Under the pieces are notes generated by a model, which saw nothing but the letters and a program-made list of their open reading frames with translations, did not search any database and was not told the DNA's origin. A stretch of 64,000 bases of DNA, from assembly GCA_002438405.1 (NCBI GenBank), contig DJOE01000009.1:62001-126000 (forward strand), in the 5' to 3' direction. The translations under genes were made by a program, and so were the position numbers. Positions 16,730 to 23,926 of the stretch are shown here, one piece after another; positions within the stretch are counted from its first letter, which is position 1; the number at the start of each line of letters is the position of its first letter. This stretch comes from Cyanobacteria bacterium UBA6446. GTDB lineage: Bacteria > Cyanobacteriota > Vampirovibrionia > Gastranaerophilales > Gastranaerophilaceae.

Positions 16730-18532
16730 ATGATTTTACATAAAAAACAAGCTTTTTCGCTTACTGAACTATTGATTGTTTTAGTTGTAATAGCAATATT
16801 GTTTGCAGCAATGGCACCTATTGTTACAAAACGTAGAAACGGTGCAAATATTGCAAACGAGAATGTTTGGAATTATGTAAGTGATGATGATCAAATGGAT
16901 GCATTTTATGATCCGGGTATGCGTACTTGGACATCAACTGCAATATTTGGTTTCACCCCATCTAAATTAGAATCTCCTTATGCAAAGGCTATTATCAAAG
17001 CTAAACCAAAACAAAGAATGATTCAGTTTAGATATGGTTCAGGTGCAGGTATTACGGCAGGAACATTGTATTTAGATGATAAAAATAATATTTATATGAC
17101 ATCTAATAATGACAAATTAGTCGATGCTGATAAAAGTAAAAGTGCAACAGCTGCAGGGCTTGGTGCATTGTCAAATCGTTCAAATGTTTCTTATTCTGTA
17201 GCTTTAGGCTCTGATGCTTTTAAGGGTGATAAAGATACTTCATCAACAAATGATACTATAATAAATGCTATAGGTAATGCATCATCTAAGAATTTAAAAG
17301 GGGTATCAACTGTAACTTCTATTGGTGCATTATCAAATCAATCAAAAATAAACCCTCTATACACAGTTGCAATTGGGGGACAATCCTTATCATCTTTCGA
17401 CTATAGCCCTAAAAAGAGTGTTTATGTAGGATATAGTACCGGATCTGGTGGAAAAAATACGAGTGATGTTGGTTATAACACAATCCTCGCTTCATCATAT
17501 CCTGGAGGTGAGGGTTCAAATTCAAACACGATCTTAGGTTATAATTCTTATACAAATGGTTATGAAGCTGCAAAACACATTACCGCAATTGGTGCTTATA
17601 CTTGCAACTCTATTAAAGGTGTAAAAACAGATTCTGCTAATTCGGGTAGAACTTGTATTGGTTATGGCTCTGGCAGAGCATATAATAATACTCCAGATGC
17701 GTTTACTCAAGACGATTATGATAGAGTATTCTTGGGTGGTACTCCGCTTGGAGGCTTTAATGGCAGAGGTGTAGTAGAGGTTCATAATGTTAATACTTCA
17801 TATACTGCATTATTGACAGATGAGGCTAGGAATCAGGTATCTTTACCAAGTACTTCAGTTGTAATGAATTCAAATATTGCTGTTCGTGGAGGGTTATATA
17901 CTTATTCTCCAAAGAAACTTGTTGGGCACTTCCCAAAAGGTATTTCTGCAGCTTGGACGAATACATTTGTATGTAATGGTGACTACTATATGTCTATTAG
18001 TAAGCGTGGAGGATATCACTGTACTCCTGGAGCTAATTTGGGAACTCCTGGAGATAAATCAGAAAGCTTTTTTGAAGCGGGGGATTCTTGTGTTTCCGGT
18101 GGTGTAGATAAATACCCTACAGGTAGTTCAGGTTGTCCAAATTTGAAAACAACATCAGATAGACGTTTAAAGGATAATATTTCTGAAAATAATTCAGGTT
18201 TAAAAGAAATTTTAGCATTGAAACCTTATGAATATATTTTCAAATCAGATAAAAAGAAAACTCCGCAAGTTGGTGTTATTGCTCAAGACTTGCAAAAAGT
18301 TTTCCCTAATTCCGTACACCAAAGTGATGATGGATACTTGCATATCAGATGGGACGAAATGTTCTATGCGATGATAAATGCAATCAAAACTTTAGACAAA
18401 AAGGTTGTGCAAATTGCATCAGAAATCTCTGGTATGGAATCAGATGTTAAGCAGTTAAAATCTAGTCATAATAAAATTCAAAAACAAATAGCATCTCTAA
18501 ACGAGAGAGCTATGAAACTTGAAAGAAAATAA
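16730..18532 (+). CDS. prepilin-leader protein with degenerate NTAIG-type repeats and C-terminal Peptidase_S74 chaperone domain (copy 1)
   Basis: The 600-residue product starts with a type III (prepilin) leader, MILHKKQA, then FSLTELLIVLVVIAILFAA; the residue before the cut site is Ala instead of Gly. A divergent repeat region with xVALG, TVAIG and NTILG units covers about residues 145-315. The C-terminal domain has SDRRLKDN with Ser476 and Lys481 spaced as in the Ser-Lys pair of tail-spike chaperones, then PQVGVIAQDLQKVFPNSV and IRWDEMFYAMINAIK, ending in a coiled coil. ATG 16730 gives an 8-residue leader like the two relatives; ATG 16724 is the alternative. GGAG lies at 16716-16719. Confidence 0.88.
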   Translation: MILHKKQAFSLTELLIVLVVIAILFAAMAPIVTKRRNGANIANENVWNYVSDDDQMDAFYDPGMRTWTSTAIFGFTPSKLESPYAKAIIKAKPKQRMIQFRYGSGAGITAGTLYLDDKNNIYMTSNNDKLVDADKSKSATAAGLGALSNRSNVSYSVALGSDAFKGDKDTSSTNDTIINAIGNASSKNLKGVSTVTSIGALSNQSKINPLYTVAIGGQSLSSFDYSPKKSVYVGYSTGSGGKNTSDVGYNTILASSYPGGEGSNSNTILGYNSYTNGYEAAKHITAIGAYTCNSIKGVKTDSANSGRTCIGYGSGRAYNNTPDAFTQDDYDRVFLGGTPLGGFNGRGVVEVHNVNTSYTALLTDEARNQVSLPSTSVVMNSNIAVRGGLYTYSPKKLVGHFPKGISAAWTNTFVCNGDYYMSISKRGGYHCTPGANLGTPGDKSESFFEAGDSCVSGGVDKYPTGSSGCPNLKTTSDRRLKDNISENNSGLKEILALKPYEYIFKSDKKKTPQVGVIAQDLQKVFPNSVHQSDDGYLHIRWDEMFYAMINAIKTLDKKVVQIASEISGMESDVKQLKSSHNKIQKQIASLNERAMKLERK

Positions 18533-18546
18533 TGGAGTCTTAGGGT

Positions 18547-20505
18547 ATGAAATTAAAAAAACATATAGGTTTTACATTAGCAGAACTTATGGTAATACTA
18601 GCAGTTTTAACAGTATTACTTGCAGCGTTTGCACCTGTATTTACTGTGAGATATAAAAACTCTGCAGCAGAAAGTGTTTGGTCTTTCGTAAAAGGTGATG
18701 ATGAATTTGATATATACTCTAATCCATTATCTGATGTTTTGACTTCTCAATTATTTATTGGTATGCAACCGACAGACAAAGCAGATGTTAATAACTATTT
18801 AAAAGCAGGTAGCAATGTTTTATATTCCAAACTTGTTATTCGTGCAACTAATAAATTAAGCAGTGAAAAACAAAAACAACTAAAATTTCATTATGGCTCT
18901 TCCAGAGAGGGTAAATCTGTTGGTACAATGTTTGCAGGTAATCAAAGTATTTTACTTGGTGGTGATTATAAAAAGATTTCTGATTCAGCAACAAATAATA
19001 CCGCATTTGGCTCTGGAGCTTTAGATGCTTTAACTTCAGGTACTTATAATACTGCATTTGGAACAAATGCCGGTAAAAAATTAACAACCGGTAACCATAA
19101 TACACTTATTGGTTATAACGCCGGTAGTTCTATTACGGATAAAAGTTATAATACTATTGTTGGTTATAATGCCGGTTCCGGAACAATTGGTAACAGCAAT
19201 ACTATTGTAGGAAATTATTCTGGTGTTGAAATGGCAGATTATAATACTGTAATCGGTGAATATGCGGCAACTAAAAAAATTGGCTCTCATAATACCGCAA
19301 TTGGTTATAGGGCTTTAGATATGACTTCTCAAGCAGGAGATTACAACACTGCGGTTGGTCATAAAGCTATGTCTACTGATAGGGTTGGAAATTATAACAC
19401 TGCAATTGGTTCTGATTCTTGTAACTCATTGTCTGGTGCTAGTTATAAAACTTGTATCGGTTATAGGGCAGGAAGTTTAACTTCTTCATATACAAATGGT
19501 CTTAGTTTGTTTAAAGATACCGAAGAACGAATATATATAGGAACAAAACCGTTATTCAGATCAGGTTCTACTTCAGAAAATTTCGATGGTGGGGCTGTTT
19601 TAGAAGTTCATAATATAAATTCAAGGTCTGGAGCATATCCTATTACTATTGGTTCTTCTAAATTTGGTGATTCTTCCGTTGTAATAAATGGAAATTTAAT
19701 TGTTCGGGGACAACCTTTTATGGAGTCAAAATCTTATTTCTATGATGGAGCTCCGGCTTTAATTGGTTTTACAATGGAAAGACCTAAAGATGCAACACAC
19801 CTAAATTGTTTTATGGGTAAAGATGGCTCAAGACGTGATGTAAGGGTTCCAGGGCATAGGGGCTACAGACATGCTAAATGGGGTGGTCATACTAATTGTG
19901 TTTGCTCAAGAAAATGTGGTGCCGATTCAGATGGTGTTAATTCTTATGACTGGACTTCAAGATTAAAAGAGGGCAGTTCTGAAGTTGATGGGTATAGATG
20001 GAGTACTACCTATACGGATTTATCTTTAAATAAAACTTGTCGACCAAATCGAGATGATCATGAAACTTTAAATATTGATATAAATTATGCTCATGGTGGT
20101 GCAAACTCTTGTTGTCCGGATTTAGCATCAGATATTAGGTTGAAAGACTTAACTACAATATTTGATGATGGGTTGAATGCTATCAATCGTTTGACTGTTT
20201 ATAATTACACTTATAAGGCAGACGAAGAACAACAACCGCAAGTTGGTGTAATAGCCCAAGATTTGAAACGAGTATTCCCTAATGCGGTATCAAAAGACAA
20301 AAAAGGTTACTATCAAATTCGATGGGACGAAATGTTCTATGCTGCAATTAATGCAATTAAAGCTTTAGATTCAAAAATTGAAGCTTTAGCTTCTCGTGTT
20401 TCTAAGGATAGAGCAAGAATTGCAACTCTTAAAAAAGATAATGCTAATTTAGAAAAGACATTGAATTCATTATCTAATGAATTGACCGAATTAGAAAAGA
20501 AATAA
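18547..20505 (+). CDS. prepilin-leader protein with NTAIG repeats and C-terminal Peptidase_S74 chaperone domain (copy 2)
   Basis: The 652-residue product has the leader MKLKKHIG cut before FTLAELMVILAVLTVLLAAFAP. About ten repeats of roughly 15 residues with an (Y/H/N)NT(A/L/I/V)(F/I/V)G core span about residues 150-303. They are followed by AVLEVHNINSR and VVINGNLIVRG segments shared with its relatives, then a Cys-rich stretch (including CVCSRKC). The S74 domain starts at CCPDLASDIRLK (Ser528, Lys533), continues with PQVGVIAQDLKRVFPNAV and IRWDEMFYAAINAIK, and ends in a coiled coil. It starts 14 nt after copy 1, in one operon. Confidence 0.9.
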   Translation: MKLKKHIGFTLAELMVILAVLTVLLAAFAPVFTVRYKNSAAESVWSFVKGDDEFDIYSNPLSDVLTSQLFIGMQPTDKADVNNYLKAGSNVLYSKLVIRATNKLSSEKQKQLKFHYGSSREGKSVGTMFAGNQSILLGGDYKKISDSATNNTAFGSGALDALTSGTYNTAFGTNAGKKLTTGNHNTLIGYNAGSSITDKSYNTIVGYNAGSGTIGNSNTIVGNYSGVEMADYNTVIGEYAATKKIGSHNTAIGYRALDMTSQAGDYNTAVGHKAMSTDRVGNYNTAIGSDSCNSLSGASYKTCIGYRAGSLTSSYTNGLSLFKDTEERIYIGTKPLFRSGSTSENFDGGAVLEVHNINSRSGAYPITIGSSKFGDSSVVINGNLIVRGQPFMESKSYFYDGAPALIGFTMERPKDATHLNCFMGKDGSRRDVRVPGHRGYRHAKWGGHTNCVCSRKCGADSDGVNSYDWTSRLKEGSSEVDGYRWSTTYTDLSLNKTCRPNRDDHETLNIDINYAHGGANSCCPDLASDIRLKDLTTIFDDGLNAINRLTVYNYTYKADEEQQPQVGVIAQDLKRVFPNAVSKDKKGYYQIRWDEMFYAAINAIKALDSKIEALASRVSKDRARIATLKKDNANLEKTLNSLSNELTELEKK

Positions 20506-20523
20506 TTTTATTTATTTAAAATT

Positions 20524-20562
20524 AAGAGGCGCAAACTTAAATTTAAGTTTGCGCCTCTTTTA
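20524..20562 (+). terminator. intrinsic terminator after the pilin-S74 pair
   Basis: AGAGGCGCAAACTTAAA pairs perfectly with TTTAAGTTTGCGCCTCT (about 17 bp, almost no loop) and is followed by TTTATA. It may also act for metK on the other strand. Confidence 0.88.
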
Positions 20563-20580
20563 TAATCTATATTATTTTAA

Positions 20581-21858
20581 TTAGTTGCAATTACAACTCC
20601 CGCAAGAGCAAGCTTTATCTCTCAAAATATCAGCCTTATCAATGTGTTCCCAAGGAACATCAATATCAGTTCTTCCCATGTGTCCGTATGCGGCAAGTAA
20701 TTGATAGAATTTACCACCATTTTTAGATGGTAAGTTTCTTAAATCAAATTTTTTGATAATACCGGCCGGTGTCAAATCAAAGTTTTCAGAAACAAGTTTA
20801 GAAATTTCATCATCAGAAATTTTACCTGTTCCGAAAGTATCAACCATGATTGATAATGGTTCCGCAACACCAATAGCGTAAGCTAATTCGATTTCACATT
20901 TGTCAGCTAATCCAGCAGCTACAATGTTTTTAGCTACATAACGAGAAGCATAAGCAGCTGATCTATCTACTTTTGTCGGATCTTTACCAGAGAAAGCTCC
21001 ACCACCATGTCTAGAATAACCGCCGTAAGTATCTACAATGATTTTTCTACCTGTCAAGCCTGAATCACCTTGAGGTCCACCGATTACGAATCTTCCTGAT
21101 GGATTGATTAAAATAATTGTGTTTTCATCAGGTTTGATTGATTCGTTTTTGAATACGTAATCAATAACCATAAGTTTAAGATCTTCTTTAATAATATCCT
21201 GAACTTTTTCGTTATCTGAATAGCCGTTGATTGTTGGATTGTGTTGAGTAGAAATCAAGATAGTGTGAATTCTTGATGGTTTTCCGTCAACGTATTCAAC
21301 TGTAACTTGAGATTTACCATCAGGTCTTAAATAATCAACAAGTCCTTCTTTTCTGATTTGAGCCAATCTGTAAGATAATTTGTGAGCCAAGCTGATTGGT
21401 AATGGCATAAGTTCCGGTGTTTCGTTACATGCATAACCGAACATGATACCTTGGTCGCCCGCACCAATTTCTTCTGTTTCCACAGTAGAGGTATCAGCAT
21501 TTGTTTGTCTTGATTCAAGAGCTTTGTTAACTCCATTACCAATATCTGTAGATTGTTCGTCAATACTTGTTAATACTGCGCATGTATTTGCATCAAATCC
21601 GCCTGCATTTGAGCCAACATAACCAATATTTTTAATAGTATTTCTTACAACTTGTGGAATATCAACATAGCAATCTGCTGTTATTTCTCCGCAAACTAAA
21701 GCCATTCCTGTTGTTACAGTTGTTTCTGCTGCAACTCTGGAATGATTGTCCTTTGTCAAAAATTCGTCCAATATCGCATCGGATATTTGGTCGCAAACTT
21801 TGTCAGGGTGTCCTTCTGTAACTGATTCAGAAGTAAATAAAAAGTTTTTTGGTGTCAT
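20581..21858 (-). CDS. metK: S-adenosylmethionine synthetase
   Basis: The 425-residue product has the family motifs SESVTEGHPDKVCDQISDA, GAGDQGIMFGYACNETPELMPLP, GGPQGDSGLTGRKIIVDTYGG and GGGAFSGKDPTKVDRSAAY. It makes S-adenosylmethionine from methionine and ATP. ATG 21858 with AAGGAG upstream is the likely start; an upstream in-frame ATG at 21921 lies in the leader. After the usual ending (WEHIDKADILRDKA) there is an odd CSCGSCNCN tail with four Cys. Confidence 0.96.
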   Translation of the reverse strand: MTPKNFLFTSESVTEGHPDKVCDQISDAILDEFLTKDNHSRVAAETTVTTGMALVCGEITADCYVDIPQVVRNTIKNIGYVGSNAGGFDANTCAVLTSIDEQSTDIGNGVNKALESRQTNADTSTVETEEIGAGDQGIMFGYACNETPELMPLPISLAHKLSYRLAQIRKEGLVDYLRPDGKSQVTVEYVDGKPSRIHTILISTQHNPTINGYSDNEKVQDIIKEDLKLMVIDYVFKNESIKPDENTIILINPSGRFVIGGPQGDSGLTGRKIIVDTYGGYSRHGGGAFSGKDPTKVDRSAAYASRYVAKNIVAAGLADKCEIELAYAIGVAEPLSIMVDTFGTGKISDDEISKLVSENFDLTPAGIIKKFDLRNLPSKNGGKFYQLLAAYGHMGRTDIDVPWEHIDKADILRDKACSCGSCNCN

Positions 21859-21885
21859 TTTTTTTCTCCTTAATTTATTTTCACC

Positions 21886-21914
21886 GCCGGTAAGTCTTTT
21901 AATTCCAACCCGGC
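21886..21914 (-). promoter_or_regulatory. inverted repeat in the metK leader
   Basis: GCCGG (21910-21914 on the minus strand) can pair with CCGGC (21886-21890) around a 19-nt loop, ending 27 nt before the metK start. It does not match the S-box consensus I know. It may be a leader structure or chance. Confidence 0.25.
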
Positions 21915-21979
21915 ACTCCATTTCTATCCAGTGTAGTTCAAAGATTTTATTAAATCAAATTTTTATTAATTTTTAATAA

Positions 21980-22010
21980 GAAAAACCACTCTTTAATAAG
22001 AGTGGCTTTT
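21980..22010 (-). terminator. intrinsic terminator of the third pilin-S74 gene
   Basis: On the minus strand GCCACTCTT pairs with AAGAGTGGT around a 4-nt loop and is followed by TTTTCTTA, about 25 nt after the stop codon at 22033. Confidence 0.85.
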
Positions 22011-22032
22011 CTTTGATAATTTTATATTAATT

Positions 22033-23769
22033 TTATTTGTTTTTTAATTTTTCAACTCTTGCTGAAAGGTTTGAAACTTGTGCTTTTAATGTAATATTTT
22101 CTTTTTCAAGTTGTGCAATTTGACTTTCAACTTTTGTTGTTCGGTCAATTAATGCAATTATTTTTTTATCTAATTGTTTGATAGCATTGATTGATGCATA
22201 GAACATTTCGTCCCATCTGATTTTGTAATATCCGTTTGCATCTTTTGATACTGCGGTTGGAAATACTTTAATCAAATCTTGCGCCATAACACCAACATGT
22301 GGTTGTTTTGCTTTATCATTTTTGTAAGTGTAATTGTAAACTTGAAGTTTATTTATTTCGTTTAATCCTGCAGTACTTTCTTTGCCTATATTTTTCATTC
22401 TTCTGTCACTGTATAAGCTCGGACAGTTATTACCCCAACCAGAATAAGAGGTTTGGCTATTCGTACATACGTGCGAACTTTTGTAGTCTCCCATTGTGTA
22501 TTTTGATGTGGATCCCTTAACATCATCGTGTTGCCAAGCAACTAGTTTATTTCCAACAGTAAAAAATGCTTTTCCTTTTACAATAAGGTTTCCATTGATT
22601 ACTGTTGTTGTATTACTTTTAACAGATGGTTCATTAATTATTTTTGGACTTTTTGAATTAAGGTTATGAATTTCTAATACCGCATCACCGCCGTAATTAT
22701 ATGGTTTTGCACCAATATAAGTTCTTTCAATTCCATTTGTACTATCTGTACGAGCTGAAACATTTCTTTTGCCAAAATATGTTTCACTAGTTGTATTTGC
22801 GTGTGGACCTGAGTTATAGCCAATACAAGTTTTGTATGAACCTGTTGTAATTTCACCACATGCATTGTAGCCAATTGCAGTATTGAAATTCCCTGTTGTT
22901 AATTTTTGCAATGCATAAGATCCGATTGCAGTGTTATTTTCTCCAGTTGTAATACTCATCAAAGCATGATCTCCGGCTCCTACGTTATATTGACCTGAAG
23001 ATGACCCGCTCGGACCAGCATTCGCACCAATATATGTATTGTATGAGCCTTGTGCACCTTTACCTGCAGCATAACCAACTAAAGTGTTATAACTGCTTGT
23101 TGAATTTTGACCTGCATAAGAACCTACAAAAGTATTATAATTGCCCGTTGAAGAGGAGGCACTTCCTGCATAAGCTCCTAGTGCTGTGTTGCTTTCCCCT
23201 GTTGTAAGATTTGCTAGAGTATTACTTCCCAGTGCTGTATTATATTTACCTTTTGTAAGTTTTGTTAATGACTCATAACCGATAGCAGTATTGTTTTTAG
23301 CATCTATCTTGTTTGCTTCAACATTACCTAGCTGATATTCTCCACCAAGAAGCATGTTTTTTCCATCAACAAGCCATGTCCCTGCAAAATTACCTCTATC
23401 TCTTGTTCCGTCCCCATATCTAAACTGAATTTGGCGTTGAATTTTTTGAGAAGAAGTTATTCCACCTGATCTGATTATAAGTTTTGATGCTGGTTTCATA
23501 CCTGTACTTATATCTTCTTTAGATTCTGGAGAAATCCCAATAACTGCGGCGCCTGAATAGCTTGCATCTCCGGCATCAAAATATGCGTCCATTGGACCTG
23601 CCGTGAAACCTGAACCGTGCCAAGACCAAATAGCTCCTTTATTAGCTGCTGTTGATCTTTTCTTACTTGTGATAAGAGGGGCAAAAGCTGCAAAAATTAT
23701 TGTTAAAATTAGGATTACAACCATTACTTCTGCGATTGTAAAACCTAGTTTTTTATGATTTAATTTCAT
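22033..23769 (-). CDS. prepilin-leader protein with NTAIG repeats and C-terminal Peptidase_S74 chaperone domain (copy 3)
   Basis: The 578-residue product has the leader MKLNHKKLG, then FTIAEVMVVILILTIIFAAFAP. About ten regular repeats with NNTAIG, YNTALG, SNTALG, YNTFVG and similar cores span about residues 155-325. The shared VLEIHNLNSKSP and TVINGNLIVKG segments follow. The S74 domain begins at NCPSLYSDRRMK (Ser454, Lys459), with PHVGVMAQDLIKVFPTAV and IRWDEMFYASINAIK, then a long coiled-coil tail. ATG 23769 has GGAG 7 nt upstream. It is convergent with the copy 1-2 operon across metK and has its own promoter and terminator. Confidence 0.9.
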   Translation of the reverse strand: MKLNHKKLGFTIAEVMVVILILTIIFAAFAPLITSKKRSTAANKGAIWSWHGSGFTAGPMDAYFDAGDASYSGAAVIGISPESKEDISTGMKPASKLIIRSGGITSSQKIQRQIQFRYGDGTRDRGNFAGTWLVDGKNMLLGGEYQLGNVEANKIDAKNNTAIGYESLTKLTKGKYNTALGSNTLANLTTGESNTALGAYAGSASSSTGNYNTFVGSYAGQNSTSSYNTLVGYAAGKGAQGSYNTYIGANAGPSGSSSGQYNVGAGDHALMSITTGENNTAIGSYALQKLTTGNFNTAIGYNACGEITTGSYKTCIGYNSGPHANTTSETYFGKRNVSARTDSTNGIERTYIGAKPYNYGGDAVLEIHNLNSKSPKIINEPSVKSNTTTVINGNLIVKGKAFFTVGNKLVAWQHDDVKGSTSKYTMGDYKSSHVCTNSQTSYSGWGNNCPSLYSDRRMKNIGKESTAGLNEINKLQVYNYTYKNDKAKQPHVGVMAQDLIKVFPTAVSKDANGYYKIRWDEMFYASINAIKQLDKKIIALIDRTTKVESQIAQLEKENITLKAQVSNLSARVEKLKNK

Positions 23770-23806
23770 ACTCAAACTCCATTAAAAACAATACTATTAT
23801 TCTCCT

Positions 23807-23835
23807 ATTATAGCATATTTATATATTCTTTTCAA
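23807..23835 (-). promoter_or_regulatory. sigma70-type promoter of the third pilin-S74 gene
   Basis: On the minus strand TTGAAA (23835-23830), a 17-nt spacer and TATAAT (23812-23807) precede the start codon by 37 nt. It is very similar in form to the promoter of copy 1. Confidence 0.75.
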
Positions 23836-23926
23836 TATTTGAAATTTTTTGTAACATATATAAATTTTAAATAGTTTTTTGTGGTATTCTTTTATTATAT
23901 TTATGTAGAAAAAGAGGATAGATTAG

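Noticed and set aside
19000..19470. CRISPR-like direct repeats
   Set aside because: The periodicity is codon-based and encodes NTAIG protein repeats; spacing and sequence vary as in coding DNA.
21859..21980. SAM (S-box) riboswitch before metK
   Set aside because: The conserved core sequence of the S-box is not present; only a single short inverted repeat is seen.
16730..23769. Phage tail-fibre genes of a prophage
   Set aside because: The S74 domains are fused to prepilin leaders, no other phage gene is nearby, and housekeeping genes flank the block on both sides.
16730..23769. Trimeric autotransporter (YadA-type) adhesins
   Set aside because: The repeats look similar, but there is no C-terminal YadA membrane anchor; the C-terminus is an S74 chaperone and the N-terminus a prepilin leader.
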